DNA of 64,000 nucleotides from Prochlorococcus marinus str. MIT 9515 (GCF_000015665.1 NC_008817.1:434001-498000), one strand, 5' to 3'; numbered from the stretch's first letter, positions 36,241-46,486 are shown. Made by a program: numbers and translations. The notes: generated by a model not told the origin, from the sequence alone.

Positions 36241-37194
36241 TTAAATGCCCTCAGCAGCTTGTACTTTTTCAACTTGTTTCTTCTTAAGCACTAGTAATAT
36301 TTGAGTTAGGCCTACACCGATAAAAAATGCAATTAAGCCTATAATTCTATAAGGGCTTTGTAATACTACTTCAGCATCTAATTGTCCAAAACCTCCGACA
36401 TTAGGGTCACTAGTGAGAGGGGCTCCTACAGTTATTTGGTCTTGTTCTTTCACAATTAGTTTAGGACCAACTGGAACAGCCTCAGTAGTTATTTCCCCGT
36501 TCTCATTCTCAATATTGATCTGATAACTACCGTCTTCTATAGTTTCTATTGAATTGATAGTTCCTGCAGAAGAAGAAGTGAATATTACATTGTTACTCTT
36601 GTCACCAGTTGGATAAACTTGTCCTCTGCCTCTATTCCCTCCAATATGCAAGGAATACTTCCCATAGTGATATTCTTTATTGGTAGCTGGATTAGGTGAA
36701 AGAACTGGAAAAATAATTTCTTTATTAGTATCGCCGGGTAATGGTCCAACAATAATTATATTCTCTTTTTCTTCGCTGTAGTTAGTAAAGTATACCCCTT
36801 CCGTTTCTTCTTTTATTTCATCAGTCCATCTCTCCTGAGGAGCTAATTTAAAGCCGTCAGGCAGCATAACCACAGCCCCAACTTGTAAAGGTACCTCTGA
36901 GCCATCAGCGCCTATTTCCTTTATGTCATCTTTATAAGGTATTTTGACTACAGCTTTGAAAACACTGTCAGCCCCAACAGCTTGCGGTACTTCTGCAATA
37001 GTTGGCATTTGCGCTAAATGGCAATTTGCGCAGACTATTTTTCCTGTAGCTTCTCTAGGAGATTCGTAATTTTGCTGCGCCCAAAAAGGATAAGCCAAAG
37101 AAGATCTTGGGGCAATTAAAATACTGGAAACCAAGAGCATTGCGCAGAGAAAGAAAGTTGTTTTTTTCATTATTTGTTTTTTAAAATTAATCAT
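36241..37194 (-). CDS. petA: apocytochrome f
   Basis: c-type cytochrome of the b6f complex, passing electrons from the Rieske centre to plastocyanin or cytochrome c6. The signal peptide ends at [10 protein letters not shown], so the mature N-terminal Tyr is the axial heme ligand. CANCH (about 50-54) binds heme covalently. A C-terminal helix ([20 protein letters not shown]) anchors it. I chose the ATG at 37194 (MINFKKQ), 4 bp after the petC stop and preceded by AAGAGA. The upstream in-frame ATG at 37221 lies inside petC. Confidence 0.96.
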   Translation of the reverse strand: MINFKKQIMKKTTFFLCAMLLVSSILIAPRSSLAYPFWAQQNYESPREATGKIVCANCHLAQMPTIAEVPQAVGADSVFKAVVKIPYKDDIKEIGADGSEVPLQVGAVVMLPDGFKLAPQERWTDEIKEETEGVYFTNYSEEKENIIIVGPLPGDTNKEIIFPVLSPNPATNKEYHYGKYSLHIGGNRGRGQVYPTGDKSNNVIFTSSSAGTINSIETIEDGSYQINIENENGEITTEAVPVGPKLIVKEQDQITVGAPLTSDPNVGGFGQLDAEVVLQSPYRIIGLIAFFIGVGLTQILLVLKKKQVEKVQAAEGI

Positions 37195-37198
37195 TCTC

Positions 37199-37735
37199 TT
37201 AAGCCCACCATGGATTTTCATTAGTTCTAAAATCTGTTTCTGACCACTGTTTTACAAGCACAGCATCATCATCTACATCAACATGCGCCAAGGCCAAAGA
37301 TAAAGGAGCAGGTCCTCTAACTACTTTCCCATTCGTATCATATTGACTTCCGTGACAAGGGCATATGAATTTATTGGCACCGCTGTCCCAGGGGACAACG
37401 CATCCTAAATGGGTACAAATTGCATTTAATCCAAATTCTCCTATATCTCCCTCACTATTAACAATTAAGTAAGTTGGATCTCCTTTGAGACCCTGCACTA
37501 AACTTCTATCTCCTGCTTGATGATTTGCTAGCCAGCCAGTCTTTGTAACTGGATTACCTAATTCATCTTTTGCAGAAGTTCCGCCACCACCACCACCAGC
37601 TCTTAGTGGCATGAAATAATTTGCTACAGGATATAAAGCTCCTAATGCGACCCCAGTTGCGGTACCAAATGTAAGAAGATTCATAAATTGCCTTCGACCC
37701 ATGGAGGGGACGTCATTGGAACTTAATTGAGTCAT
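37199..37735 (-). CDS. petC: Rieske iron-sulfur protein of cytochrome b6f
   Basis: 2Fe-2S subunit that takes electrons from plastoquinol. The cluster motifs CTHLGC (about 108-113) and CPCHGSQYD (about 126-134) are intact. The N-terminus has [12 protein letters not shown] with a twin-arginine and the uncleaved anchor helix; the protein is a known Tat substrate in plastids and cyanobacteria. A Gly-rich hinge ([12 protein letters not shown]) follows. It has 178 aa. It heads the petC-petA operon, and tatC is 400 bp away on the same strand. Confidence 0.97.
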   Translation of the reverse strand: MTQLSSNDVPSMGRRQFMNLLTFGTATGVALGALYPVANYFMPLRAGGGGGGTSAKDELGNPVTKTGWLANHQAGDRSLVQGLKGDPTYLIVNSEGDIGEFGLNAICTHLGCVVPWDSGANKFICPCHGSQYDTNGKVVRGPAPLSLALAHVDVDDDAVLVKQWSETDFRTNENPWWA

Positions 37736-37859
37736 TCGATACTTTGGACTGTTATTTATTAGTTATTATGGATCAGATTGCGCGATTTCTGTTGCAAATA
37801 GATAGGACTTTTAATATTTTAAAGTATAAGTTTTTATGAGATCGCTTAATTATTAAATT

Positions 37860-38177
37860 ATGAAACCATTGGTAGTAGATGAGATTATCCATTACTTGAT
37901 TCATCGATGGGGTAAAAAATATGACTTTAGACTTTTCAAAAGAGGTAAATATTTATATTTTCAAATGATGTGGGGTTTTTTAGGACAAGAATCTTTCCCA
38001 TTAAATGAAGTGGAATACAAAAAATCAATTGCAGATAAAATTGAAATATTAAATAGATGTGGCTATTCAGATGAGGTAAGGGAATGGCTTAAAAAAGTAA
38101 ATTCAAGACCAAGACTAGGAAGAGCTGTAAGCCTTCAACTTAATATTAATGAGAGGATGAAAGAGTTTTTGATTTAA
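37860..38177 (+). CDS. DUF3067-like small cyanobacterial protein
   Basis: A 105-aa soluble protein, basic, with no signal peptide. The sequence includes IIHYLIHRWGKKYDFRLFKR, MMWGFLGQESFPLNEVEY and the C-terminal SRPRLGRAVSLQLN. It matches what I recall of DUF3067, a family found in cyanobacteria and plant plastids. It lies divergently from petC and overlaps the convergent tatC by 32 bp. Function is unknown. The position between petC and tatC hints at cytochrome b6f, but this is inference. Confidence 0.82.
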   Translation: MKPLVVDEIIHYLIHRWGKKYDFRLFKRGKYLYFQMMWGFLGQESFPLNEVEYKKSIADKIEILNRCGYSDEVREWLKKVNSRPRLGRAVSLQLNINERMKEFLI

Positions 38178-38904
38178 GGTTTTCAGATATATAAGTTAGC
38201 CCAGCCCCTACAAAAAATAAAAAAATAATCGAAATTGAGAGTAATGACATAGTTAAGGGATCTGTTGAAGGTGTAATTACTGCCGATAGGATTGCAGATG
38301 AAATTACAACTATTTTCCAATTTGAAAGCATTTTTGCTGTAGTAATAATTCCAAGTGAACCAAGAATAAATTGCAAAACCGGTAATTGAAATGCTATCGC
38401 AGTACTTGACATTAACAATAAAACAAAGTCAAAGTATCTCTCTATGGACCATGTCGGTTCAACAATATCAGCTCCAAAATTTATAAAGAAATTGATTGCT
38501 GCTGGGACTAAAATCCACCAAGAAAAAAGCAAGCCAAGAAAGAATAATAAACCTGATCCAAAAACTGCGGGTAAAATTAGATTTTTTTCTTTTTTACTTA
38601 ATCCTGGAGAAATAAATAATATTACTTGATAAAAAATGTATGGAATAGAGACGATTATCCCGCTATAACCGGCTACTTTGATGGCAACAAATAAAAACTC
38701 ACCAGGGGCAAGTTGTAATAAATGTATGTCACTTGCAGGAATCTCTAAAAAAGAAATTAACGGCTTAATTATCAAAAAACTAAAAAAAATGGAAATTAAT
38801 ATCGAATAAATGGAATTTAGTAATCTTTGCCTGAGTTCATCTAAATGATCAGTAAAACTCATCGAATCATATTTATTATTTTTAATATCTTCTTTTCTCT
38901 TCAT
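38146..38904 (-). CDS. tatC: Sec-independent translocase protein TatC
   Basis: Polytopic receptor of the twin-arginine export pathway. The N-terminal motif SFTDHLDELRQRLL (about 16-29) is the signature cytoplasmic segment that binds the twin-arginine peptide. Six helices follow, and FxLPVLxFxL-like FQLPVLQFILGSLG near residue 168 is conserved. At 252 aa it is typical. Predicted Tat substrates in the window are PetC and the lipoprotein at 16.1 kb. TatA is not here. Confidence 0.95.
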   Translation of the reverse strand: MKRKEDIKNNKYDSMSFTDHLDELRQRLLNSIYSILISIFFSFLIIKPLISFLEIPASDIHLLQLAPGEFLFVAIKVAGYSGIIVSIPYIFYQVILFISPGLSKKEKNLILPAVFGSGLLFFLGLLFSWWILVPAAINFFINFGADIVEPTWSIERYFDFVLLLMSSTAIAFQLPVLQFILGSLGIITTAKMLSNWKIVVISSAILSAVITPSTDPLTMSLLSISIIFLFFVGAGLTYISENLKSKTLSSSH

Positions 38905-38984
38905 TATTGACCTTTTTATGATTTGAAATTAATAATCATTGATATTTATTTTTAAAGCATAATTTTTTATTATTTGGTTGCTAA

Positions 38985-39245
38985 TTATTTACTTAATTTT
39001 GGATTGGTTGGATCAGGTAATAAAAATGGAGGAGCGTCATTTAAAGAGGACTCTCCATATGTTTCATATTCTCTATATCCACCCATTTTTCCATTTGTTT
39101 TCATCAAAGCACTTACAAAAGCAAGTAATAGAAAAACAGTTGGTGCTCCAATAATTAATGCTGCTCCAAATAAATACCCTACAATAAACTCTGGAAAGCT
39201 ATGATTACCTAAAAATTCGTGAGTTCCTAGTAAAAAATCTAACAT
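38985..39245 (-). CDS. small conserved membrane protein, function unknown
   Basis: An 86-aa protein. The first half contains one hydrophobic helix (GYLFGAALIIGAPTVFLLLAF, about 23-43, quoted in part as ALIIGAPTVFLLLAF). The soluble tail is rich in Gly, Tyr and Pro (GKMGGYREYETYGESSL, then PPFLLPDPTNPKLSK). The composition is protein-like and quite unlike the antisense reading. It lies between tatC and the rqcH-like gene on the same strand. No named family is recognised. Confidence 0.75.
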   Translation of the reverse strand: MLDFLLGTHEFLGNHSFPEFIVGYLFGAALIIGAPTVFLLLAFVSALMKTNGKMGGYREYETYGESSLNDAPPFLLPDPTNPKLSK

Positions 39246-39273
39246 TTAAAAAATAATTTTTTTTAATTATAGG

Positions 39274-40998
39274 CTAAATTAGTCTTTTAAGATTTTTTTT
39301 AATGTAATCTTTTCCTCTTGTAGGATTACCCCAAATAATTTCTACATTGTGGAACGAAACACAGCCAGGACCGCCTTTAGTTATTTTTTGGAGGTCTTTT
39401 ATATTTACAAGACTTATAGGGACTTTAATATTCATTTTTGCTTTACTAAATAAAGCTGCTAAATCTGCGGATATTTGAATATCTTCATCTGAAGGTTTTT
39501 GAGATGAGGACTTTAAAACAACATGACTTCCAGGTGATTCTTGTGCATGGAACCAAAGATCCCCTTTTTTTGAAAACTTAAAACTTATTAGATCATTTTG
39601 CCTCATATTTCTTCCTATTTGTATTTTTAAGCCTTTAGGAGTATTTATTTCTATTGGGGCTGACTCTAATCTAGACAAGTCTTTTTTTTGCGATCTTGTA
39701 TTTCTGGTTCTCACATTAAACTCTCTACAAATTTCATCTTTAATTTCTTCCAGTAAATTGATTCTAATTGTCAGATTTTCATTTTTTAAAGAATTTAAGT
39801 TATCCACTAGAGCACTAAATTCCTCTAATCTATCAAGCTTGTTTTTATAAATATCAATCCTCTCTTTGATTAAATTTTGTGCTCTTTTTAGCTTTTTTGA
39901 CTTTTTATAAAGCTTTTGGCCTTTGATAATATCTTTTTTTTGTATCTCATGAGTCATAAATATTTTGTCAGCTTTTTCTTTATATATTTGATAATTTTCG
40001 GAGTTAATCAAAAGATCAGATTGCAAATTAAAATTCTTTTTCTCAAGATTTGTTTGTTTAAAAATTATTCCGTCAATTTTTTTTATTAAGGCGTCAATTT
40101 TTCTTTGTTTTAGATAAAAATCATAATAGTTTTCTAATCCATTAATTTCATCAATATTATTGATGTTATTTATTTCACTCTTTAAAAACCAAACTGAATA
40201 AAAAAAACTGTCAAAAATTGAAAAATTAAAATTGTTATTATTAAACCTATCAATCCATATTTTCCAACTTTGGTATATCTTTTTTAAGTTGACTTCACTT
40301 ATGAAATCAATATTTTTATTCATTATTTCTGAACTACCTAGATTACTAAAAGCCTCAAGTTGCTTCGTTAATATTGGACTTACACCTTGATATGTATTTA
40401 TTAAGCAGTATTTAAGAGTTTCTGGAACTGAAGATATAGACTCTTTCCAATTTTCATAAGATTCGTCTGGACTGGGCTCCTTTTTCATGTTTTTGGGAGG
40501 CTCTGAATAGATAGAGCCTGTAGAAACGGTACGAAAGCTAGATTGATTAGAGTTTATTTGTTTGCCAACTGCAATTATTTTTTGATTATTATCTAAGTAA
40601 AAAATATTACTATGTTTACCCATTAGTTCAAAAATTAAGTACTTGTTTATCTCATCTCCAGGCTTTTTCGCAAATCCAAATTTAATAACCCTCTCAAATT
40701 TATCTTGCTTTATCGTTACTAAAGCCATATATTTCAAGCCAAATCTCAATTGTTTTGAGAGTGTACTTTCTGCTCCTAATTTTTCAGGCCTATTTATTTT
40801 AAGTATTCGTGCAGAATCACTGCTCCAAGATACTTCTATCCAAGTTTGGCTATTTATTCCTCTTAAACAGAATTGAATTATATTAGGTTCGGGTTGTTGA
40901 GCGGTTTCAAACCTTGAGGGTAGAATTTCTTCTGATAATTCATGCAACACAGATTTTATAGATGTAATATCCATAATCTGAGGTACACCTTTTTGCAT
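39274..40998 (-). CDS. rqcH: NFACT family protein, RqcH homologue
   Basis: Ribosome quality control factor of the NFACT (NEMF/FbpA/Caliban/Tae2) family. In other bacteria RqcH binds stalled 50S-peptidyl-tRNA and adds alanine tails. The N-terminal NFACT-N domain starts MDITSIKSVLHELSEEI. A central coiled-coil rich in Lys/Glu spans about 300-430. The C-terminal NFACT-R/DUF814 domain has GDLWFHAQESPGSHVVL (about 489-505). At 574 aa it is full length. The upstream ATG at 40998 adds eight residues over the ATG at 40974, and either is possible. Confidence 0.87.
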   Translation of the reverse strand: MQKGVPQIMDITSIKSVLHELSEEILPSRFETAQQPEPNIIQFCLRGINSQTWIEVSWSSDSARILKINRPEKLGAESTLSKQLRFGLKYMALVTIKQDKFERVIKFGFAKKPGDEINKYLIFELMGKHSNIFYLDNNQKIIAVGKQINSNQSSFRTVSTGSIYSEPPKNMKKEPSPDESYENWKESISSVPETLKYCLINTYQGVSPILTKQLEAFSNLGSSEIMNKNIDFISEVNLKKIYQSWKIWIDRFNNNNFNFSIFDSFFYSVWFLKSEINNINNIDEINGLENYYDFYLKQRKIDALIKKIDGIIFKQTNLEKKNFNLQSDLLINSENYQIYKEKADKIFMTHEIQKKDIIKGQKLYKKSKKLKRAQNLIKERIDIYKNKLDRLEEFSALVDNLNSLKNENLTIRINLLEEIKDEICREFNVRTRNTRSQKKDLSRLESAPIEINTPKGLKIQIGRNMRQNDLISFKFSKKGDLWFHAQESPGSHVVLKSSSQKPSDEDIQISADLAALFSKAKMNIKVPISLVNIKDLQKITKGGPGCVSFHNVEIIWGNPTRGKDYIKKNLKRLI

Positions 40999-41048
40999 TA
41001 TTTCTTGTAGTTAATCACCAAAACCCACTTTACTGTAAAAATTTTAAT

Positions 41049-41603
41049 ATGAAAAATTTAAAAAAACTCATTATTATCACAGGCCCAAGTGGAGTTGGGA
41101 AAGGTACTGTTGTTAAACAACTTTTAGATAGTAAAAAAGATATATGGCTTTCTATCTCTGCGACAACAAGAAACCCCAGAATGGGAGAGAAAGATGGTGT
41201 GAATTATTACTTTATTAGTGATGAAAAGTTTAAAGATATGGTCGATAAAAAAGAATTTCTTGAATGGGCTCAATTCGCAGGTAATTATTATGGAACTCCA
41301 CTATCTACTGTAAATGAAAAGATTGAAAGTGGATTTATTGTTTTACTGGAAATTGAAGTTGAAGGTGCCAAACAAATTAAAGAAAAGTTCCCAGAAGCTT
41401 TATCAATATTTCTTCTTCCTCCTAGCGATGAGGAATTAGAAAAAAGAATAAGAAATAGAGGTACTGAAAAAGAAGAGGCAATAAAAATGAGACTTAGGAG
41501 AGCTAAATACGAAATTGCTTCCTCAGATAGATTTGATTTTGTTTTAACAAATTATCATGTTGATGAGACAGTTAAAAGAATTTTCGAAATAATTAAGTCT
41601 TGA
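41049..41603 (+). CDS. gmk: guanylate kinase
   Basis: Phosphorylates GMP to GDP in nucleotide synthesis. The P-loop GPSGVGKGTVVKQL is at about 11-24, followed by SATTRNPRMGEKDGVNYYF (GMP-binding) and FLEWAQFAGNYYGTP. The lid region RIRNRGTEKEEAIKMRL is conserved. At 184 aa it is a normal short form. It is divergent from rqcH with a 50-bp space and converges on psaJ with 16 bp between stops. Confidence 0.96.
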   Translation: MKNLKKLIIITGPSGVGKGTVVKQLLDSKKDIWLSISATTRNPRMGEKDGVNYYFISDEKFKDMVDKKEFLEWAQFAGNYYGTPLSTVNEKIESGFIVLLEIEVEGAKQIKEKFPEALSIFLLPPSDEELEKRIRNRGTEKEEAIKMRLRRAKYEIASSDRFDFVLTNYHVDETVKRIFEIIKS

Positions 41604-41619
41604 AATTTTTTTGAAAATC

Positions 41620-41754
41620 TCAGCTCATTGGATGGAATAATAAATCAGGAAAAAATCTATTAAATTCAATAATTATTCCAGCGGTGAGGCTTATCCAAAT
41701 TGCCGCAACTATTGGGGCAGACCTCATGAATTTTGTATTAAAGATTTTGAACAT
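41620..41754 (-). CDS. psaJ: photosystem I subunit IX (PsaJ)
   Basis: A 44-aa one-helix PSI subunit that contacts PsaF. Translation on the minus strand from ATG at 41754 gives [18 protein letters not shown], then a hydrophobic helix ([20 protein letters not shown]) and a LLFHPMS end. The RSAPIVA and EFNRFFPD blocks are diagnostic. It lies 29 bp downstream of psaF, the usual psaF-psaJ order. Confidence 0.95.
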   Translation of the reverse strand: MFKIFNTKFMRSAPIVAAIWISLTAGIIIEFNRFFPDLLFHPMS

Positions 41755-41783
41755 TTGATTTTAAAATAGTGTTGAAAGGTGTT

Positions 41784-42347
41784 TTATCTAGGGCCATTTA
41801 GTGTGATATTTTTATCTTTCTCTCTTAAATCTCCGTTTCTTCCTTGTTTATTAGCTAATAAAGGCCATTGAGCACCTTTGATAAGGCATTTTCTTGCTAG
41901 GTCTAAATCAATAATAATTTCAAGGTCTGCTGGATTCTTAGTCTTTTTGGATTCAATCAAATACTCTCTCCCAGACCAACCTATTATTCCAGCTATGTAG
42001 ATAAATAGTACACCTGGGATAAGGAGATCTCCTTCATGTCCTCTATTTAAGAGAGCTCCAAAAGGTTCAAGAGGCGGTCCTATTATTAAATGAGGTAATC
42101 CATCATCCCCACAAGCTGCTTTACCATATCTTTCAAATCTTGTGATATCTTTTTGGGTTTTAGCCGAACTTGCTCTTTCAATAAATTTAGGATTCTCTGA
42201 ACATGTTGTTAAAGCTGATGCTGTGAATTCTGTGCTTGCTCTATCCGGATTTAATACTTGACCTTTAGCAGCCAAAGCAATTGGAGTTATTCCAAGAAAC
42301 AGAAAAAACGAGAGTATGATTGAAAAAAAGAATTTCATAAGTTGCAA
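41784..42347 (-). CDS. psaF: photosystem I subunit III (PsaF)
   Basis: Lumen-exposed PSI subunit at the plastocyanin/cytochrome c6 docking side. A signal peptide (about 1-26, ending IALAAKG) is followed by the lumenal domain with two Cys (ALTTCSENPKF and GKAACGDDGLPHLI). A transmembrane region (IPGVLFIYIAGIIGWSGREY) and a cytoplasmic tail complete it. At 187 aa it is slightly long at the C-terminus. An internal ATG 9 bp in (MKFFFS) is an alternative start. The 66-bp space to tsaD is divergent. Confidence 0.96.
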   Translation of the reverse strand: MQLMKFFFSIILSFFLFLGITPIALAAKGQVLNPDRASTEFTASALTTCSENPKFIERASSAKTQKDITRFERYGKAACGDDGLPHLIIGPPLEPFGALLNRGHEGDLLIPGVLFIYIAGIIGWSGREYLIESKKTKNPADLEIIIDLDLARKCLIKGAQWPLLANKQGRNGDLREKDKNITLNGPR

Positions 42348-42413
42348 TCTTTAATTCCTTTTGATGTTTTAATTAAGAAATTATTATTAAAATAGAACAG
42401 TATCGAATCAAAT

Positions 42414-43484
42414 ATGCTCAAAGTTCTGGCTATTGAAACAAGTTGTGATGAGACGTCAGTCTCCGTTGTCTCTAATAGTAATGATATTTATAAAATACAT
42501 TCAAATATTGTTGCATCACAAATTGAAGATCATTCTAAGTGGGGAGGAGTGGTACCAGAACTCGCAGCAAGAAAACATTTAGAGTTAATTCCTTTTGTCC
42601 TTGAAGAGGCTCTAGAGGAATCAAAAATAAGTATTGAAGAGATTGATGCTATAGCCTCGACCGTAACTCCAGGATTAGTAGGCTGCTTAAGAGTTGGTTC
42701 CATAACTGCCAGATCACTATGTACTTTATACTCAAAACCGTTTTTGGGGATACATCACTTAGAAGGACATCTATCTTCAATATTATTTTCAAAGAATTAT
42801 CCCAAGCCTCCTTTTTTAACCTTACTTGTTAGTGGGGGACATACCGAATTAATTAAAATTGGTGAGAGAAGAATAATGCAAAGACTTGGCAGAAGTTATG
42901 ATGATGCGGCTGGGGAAGCCTTCGATAAAGTTGGAAGATTATTAGGACTTAGTTACCCTGGGGGGCCTGCAATTGCGGAAATTGCCAAAAAAGGCAATTC
43001 CTTAAAATTTAACTTACCTAAGTGTAAAATCTCTGACAAGAAAGGGGGTTTTTTGAAATATGATTTCTCTTTTAGTGGTTTAAAAACGGCTGTATTGAGG
43101 TTAGTTGAAAAAATAAGGTTAAATGGAGATGAAATACCAATTCCAGATATCGCTGCTAGTTTTGAGAGGGTTGTGTCAGAAGTATTGGTAGAGAGGACAA
43201 TAAAATGCGCAGTTGATTATGATTTAGATAACGTTGTTGTTGTAGGTGGAGTTGCGGCAAACGATACGTTAAGAAAAATGATGATTAGTGAAGCAGGTAA
43301 AAAATCTATTAAAGTTCATTTAGCTCCATTAAATCTTTGCACCGATAATGCTGCGATGATTGGAGCCGCTGCCTTATTTAGACTTAAATTTAAGGCACAT
43401 GAAAGTTCTCTTGAATTGGGTATTTCAGGAAGACTTCCTATTGACCAAGCAAATACTCTTTATGCAAACAAACCTCCTTTCTAA
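42414..43484 (+). CDS. tsaD: tRNA N6-threonylcarbamoyladenosine transferase TsaD
   Basis: Catalytic subunit that transfers threonylcarbamoyl to A37 of ANN-decoding tRNAs, working with TsaB and TsaE. The N-terminal LAIETSCDETSVSVV (about 5-19) and metal-binding HHLEGHLSS (about 113-121) are intact, and LLVSGGHTELIKI (about 138-150) is the nucleotide loop. The C-terminal VVVGGVAANDTLR is conserved. At 356 aa it is full length. It is 6 bp upstream of the hli gene. Confidence 0.96.
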   Translation: MLKVLAIETSCDETSVSVVSNSNDIYKIHSNIVASQIEDHSKWGGVVPELAARKHLELIPFVLEEALEESKISIEEIDAIASTVTPGLVGCLRVGSITARSLCTLYSKPFLGIHHLEGHLSSILFSKNYPKPPFLTLLVSGGHTELIKIGERRIMQRLGRSYDDAAGEAFDKVGRLLGLSYPGGPAIAEIAKKGNSLKFNLPKCKISDKKGGFLKYDFSFSGLKTAVLRLVEKIRLNGDEIPIPDIAASFERVVSEVLVERTIKCAVDYDLDNVVVVGGVAANDTLRKMMISEAGKKSIKVHLAPLNLCTDNAAMIGAAALFRLKFKAHESSLELGISGRLPIDQANTLYANKPPF

Positions 43485-43490
43485 TAACTA

Positions 43491-43673
43491 ATGAAAAAAC
43501 AAACCAAAATAGAGCTTAAAGAAACAAAAAAGTTTGTTGATAAACAAGAGCTTAATTTATGGAAAAGAGGTTTTACTCCTCAAGCAGAAATTTGGAACGG
43601 AAGAATGGCGACGATAGGTATAGGAATAATATTTATTGTTATTTTTTTTATTAGTAAATTTTCTTCTATATAG
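43491..43673 (+). CDS. high-light-inducible protein (Hli/SCP)
   Basis: A 60-aa one-helix protein of the light-harvesting-like family, which binds chlorophyll and carotenoid and protects photosystem assembly. The helix carries the family motif as AEIWNGRMATIGIGIIFIVI (about 32-51), with Glu and Asn-Gly-Arg in place. The conserved Ala-Met pair of ExxNGRxAM is here Met-Ala. The N-terminus is Lys/Glu-rich. It follows tsaD by 6 bp and is probably cotranscribed. Confidence 0.92.
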   Translation: MKKQTKIELKETKKFVDKQELNLWKRGFTPQAEIWNGRMATIGIGIIFIVIFFISKFSSI

Positions 43674-43831
43674 AAATTATTTAAAAATTTTTTGTTTTTT
43701 TTCTTTAAAAGAGAGGTCTGATTTCCTTAGTCTTTAATTAGATTTAATTAATAAATATTCTTTATAGTAGACTTGAAATAAGATTATTGATTTAATCAAA
43801 TTAATTAATATTTTTATTAAAAGAAACCTTT

Positions 43832-45031
43832 ATGACTCCTGAAAAGCTTGGCTTACTTTGGGGTATAACTGTTTTCGCAGGAGCATGCGCACGTCTTATC
43901 TCTTCTGTATTTGGTTTTCCAAGTGTTGTAATTTTACTACTCTCTGGATTATTCATTGGTCGTTCAGGTTTGGGACTTGTTGAGCCACTTGATCTTGGAC
44001 AAGGACTAGAAGCTATTGTTGGACTTTTAGTTTGTTTGGTTTTATTTGAAGGAGGGTTAAATTTAAAACTACCGGAAGGAAACATAAGAAATACTGTCTT
44101 AAAAATTTCGTTAATCAGATTATTTATTTCATTATCAGCAGGAATATTTGTGGCTCATTGGTTAGCGGGACTATCTTGGCCAGTAGCTGGAGTATATAGT
44201 GCGATAGTTCTTGCAACTGGACCGACAGTAGTTTCACCTTTGGTCGACCAAATAAAATTAGTCTCCCCACTTCCCGAGGTTCTAAAAGCTGAAGGATTGG
44301 TTCTTGAGCCCATCGGTGCTGTCCTCGCTTTGTTGCTGTTAGAGTTGATATTAGGAGATTTGCATGGGATTAAGGAGGTGTTTATTGCTTTAATGCAGAG
44401 ATTAGGTGGAGGGGTTTTGATAGGTTTAAGTTCTGGATGGTTGCTATCTGAAATTTTAAAGAAAATAAAAAACGAGGCATCATTTGGAATTGAGCTTCAA
44501 GTTACATTAGGTTTTATTTTCCTTGTGTATGGAATTTGTGAATACATTTTGCCCGAATCAGGGTTGCCTGCATCTGTTGCTTCAGGGTTTATTGTAGGTA
44601 AAAGAGAAATTATAGATAAAGAAAGATTAGATAATTTGATTGGTGAATTAGCTCAACTTGCCATTACAGTTCTTTTCCCTCTATTGGCATCAGATGTTTC
44701 TTGGGGAGAATTAAGCCCTTTGGGTTGGGGTGGTATTGTTTGTGTATTAATGCTGATGTTGATTGTAAGGCCAATTTCTATATCTTTAGCAACTATGGGA
44801 AGAGAGTTAGATATTAAACAAAGAGTGTTTTTAGCTTGGTTGGCGCCCAGAGGAATAGTTACTGCCGCTGTAGCATCTCTTTTCTCAATAAGACTTGAGC
44901 AAGCAGGTGTACTTGGTGCCGGACGTCTTCAAGGTTTGGTATTTCTTACGATACTCATGACAGTTGGGATTCAGGGTCTTACAGCAAGACCTCTCGCGAA
45001 TTTTCTGGATTTAATAGAAAAGAAAATATAG
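43832..45031 (+). CDS. CPA1-type sodium/proton antiporter (NhaP-like)
   Basis: A 399-aa membrane transporter with about 12 helices. ATGPTVVSPLVDQIKLVSPL (about 128-147) resembles the CPA1 ND/TP core motif. LKAEGLVLEPIGAVLALLLLEL follows with an EGxxxxPxxAV variant, written here in part as EGLVLEPIGAVLALL. AWLAPRGIVTAAVASLFSIR (about 337-356) is the CPA1 APRG signature. It is likely to control Na+ and pH in the cytoplasm. The usual GLxxxND motif is not obvious, so ion specificity is open. Confidence 0.85.
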   Translation: MTPEKLGLLWGITVFAGACARLISSVFGFPSVVILLLSGLFIGRSGLGLVEPLDLGQGLEAIVGLLVCLVLFEGGLNLKLPEGNIRNTVLKISLIRLFISLSAGIFVAHWLAGLSWPVAGVYSAIVLATGPTVVSPLVDQIKLVSPLPEVLKAEGLVLEPIGAVLALLLLELILGDLHGIKEVFIALMQRLGGGVLIGLSSGWLLSEILKKIKNEASFGIELQVTLGFIFLVYGICEYILPESGLPASVASGFIVGKREIIDKERLDNLIGELAQLAITVLFPLLASDVSWGELSPLGWGGIVCVLMLMLIVRPISISLATMGRELDIKQRVFLAWLAPRGIVTAAVASLFSIRLEQAGVLGAGRLQGLVFLTILMTVGIQGLTARPLANFLDLIEKKI

Positions 45032-46468
45032 TTAAATAAGACATCTTTCAATTAAGGTTATATCACTTTTGTTTTCAGAGAATAATTCCCAACTTTGAAT
45101 TAAATCTGGTCCGCTAAGACAACCAAAAAAAGCTACCCTCAATGACTTCATTAAAATCCCTTTTTTTATAGAGTTTTCAACAGAAATTTTGTGAATTATT
45201 TCTTTAGCTTTATTACTATCAATGGTTGATATATTTTCTTCTTTTAGATAGCAAAGGATATATTTTAAAGACTCTCTTGTCTCATCTTTATTGTTCAGAA
45301 ATTCTTCCCCCTCTTTTTGCATTTGAGACAAAGTAAAAAATGGTTTTGATTGATCAATTGCATCCTTTAACAAAAGCATTGAGTCTCGAATTAGATTTAT
45401 TAGTTTCAAATCCCATTCTGCTGAAGGAGATTCCCAACCCATATCATCCCAGTAATTTTTTATGAGTTGTCTTAATTTTGTTAATTCCATTTGCTTAATA
45501 TATTGAGAATTAATCCAATTAAGTTTTTCCCAATTAAATTTTGCACCAGCTTTATTTATATCTGATAAATTAAAAACTCTAGATATCTCTTTTAATGAGA
45601 GAATTTCACTTTCAGAATCTTTTATTGACCATCCCAAAAATGCCATGTAATTGGCTAAAGCTTCTGGTAAATATCCCATTTCTCTGAATTCATCAATTGA
45701 AGTTACGCAATCACGTTTTGAGAGCTTTTTACCTTCACTATTCAATATAAGAGGAGTATGAGAAAAAATTGGCAATTTAAAATTTAAGGCCTTATAAATC
45801 AAGATTTGTTTTGCAGTATTTGAAATGTGATCTTCACCCCTTACAACATGAGTAATATTCATGAAATTGTCATCTACCACGACAGCAAGATTATATAGTG
45901 GATCTCCTATTTCATCGCCTAAAGCTCTTCTAGACAAAACCAAATCGCCCCCAAGATCCCTCCCTTTCCATTTTATTTCGCCTCTAATCTGATCTTCCCA
46001 TTTGATTTCTGTTTCATCATCAATCTTAAACCTTATGACTGAAGATCTTCCTTGAGATAAAAATGCTTTAATTTCGTTACTCGTAAGATTTCTATGTCTA
46101 TTGTCATGCCTTGGTGGCAACCCACTTGATTTTTGCTTTTCTCTAAGCTCAGAAATCTCACTTTCTGAAGTAAAGCATCTATATGCAGCTCCAATTTCCA
46201 AAAGTTTTTTAATATTTTTTTTGTAAATAGAAATTCGTTTGCTTTGTTTAATAGGCTCTTCATCCCAAGAAAGTCCTAACCAATTTAATCCATCTAATAT
46301 GTTGGTTGTATATTCAGACTTAGATCGGACAATATCAGTATCTTCTATTCGAATAAAGAATTTTCCATTAGTTTTTTTTGCATATAACCAATTAAATAGT
46401 GCTGTTCTTGCTGTACCTATGTGTAATAAACCAGTTGGACTGGGCGCTAACCTTAAACGTTTTTCCAA
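45032..46468 (-). CDS. gltX: glutamyl-tRNA synthetase
   Basis: Class I synthetase charging tRNA-Glu, also the entry point to chlorophyll and heme through the C5 pathway. The HIGH motif is [18 protein letters not shown] (HIG at about 16-18), and the KMSKS motif is [11 protein letters not shown]. From the TTG start at 46468 ([12 protein letters not shown]) the protein is 478 aa, normal length. A longer frame reaches 46513, but that runs through the tRNA-Asp gene, so the TTG start is preferred. It ends 1 bp from the convergent antiporter gene. Confidence 0.95.
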   Translation of the reverse strand: MEKRLRLAPSPTGLLHIGTARTALFNWLYAKKTNGKFFIRIEDTDIVRSKSEYTTNILDGLNWLGLSWDEEPIKQSKRISIYKKNIKKLLEIGAAYRCFTSESEISELREKQKSSGLPPRHDNRHRNLTSNEIKAFLSQGRSSVIRFKIDDETEIKWEDQIRGEIKWKGRDLGGDLVLSRRALGDEIGDPLYNLAVVVDDNFMNITHVVRGEDHISNTAKQILIYKALNFKLPIFSHTPLILNSEGKKLSKRDCVTSIDEFREMGYLPEALANYMAFLGWSIKDSESEILSLKEISRVFNLSDINKAGAKFNWEKLNWINSQYIKQMELTKLRQLIKNYWDDMGWESPSAEWDLKLINLIRDSMLLLKDAIDQSKPFFTLSQMQKEGEEFLNNKDETRESLKYILCYLKEENISTIDSNKAKEIIHKISVENSIKKGILMKSLRVAFFGCLSGPDLIQSWELFSENKSDITLIERCLI

Positions 46469-46486
46469 TTTCTTTTTAGAAAAGAA

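Noticed and set aside
37195-37221. Longer petA N-terminus from ATG 37221
   Set aside because: It overlaps the end of petC. The ATG at 37194 immediately precedes a proper signal peptide.
38974-39204. Plus-strand frame opposite the 86-aa membrane protein
   Set aside because: The minus frame has a better hydrophobic helix, a typical tail and neighbours on the same strand.
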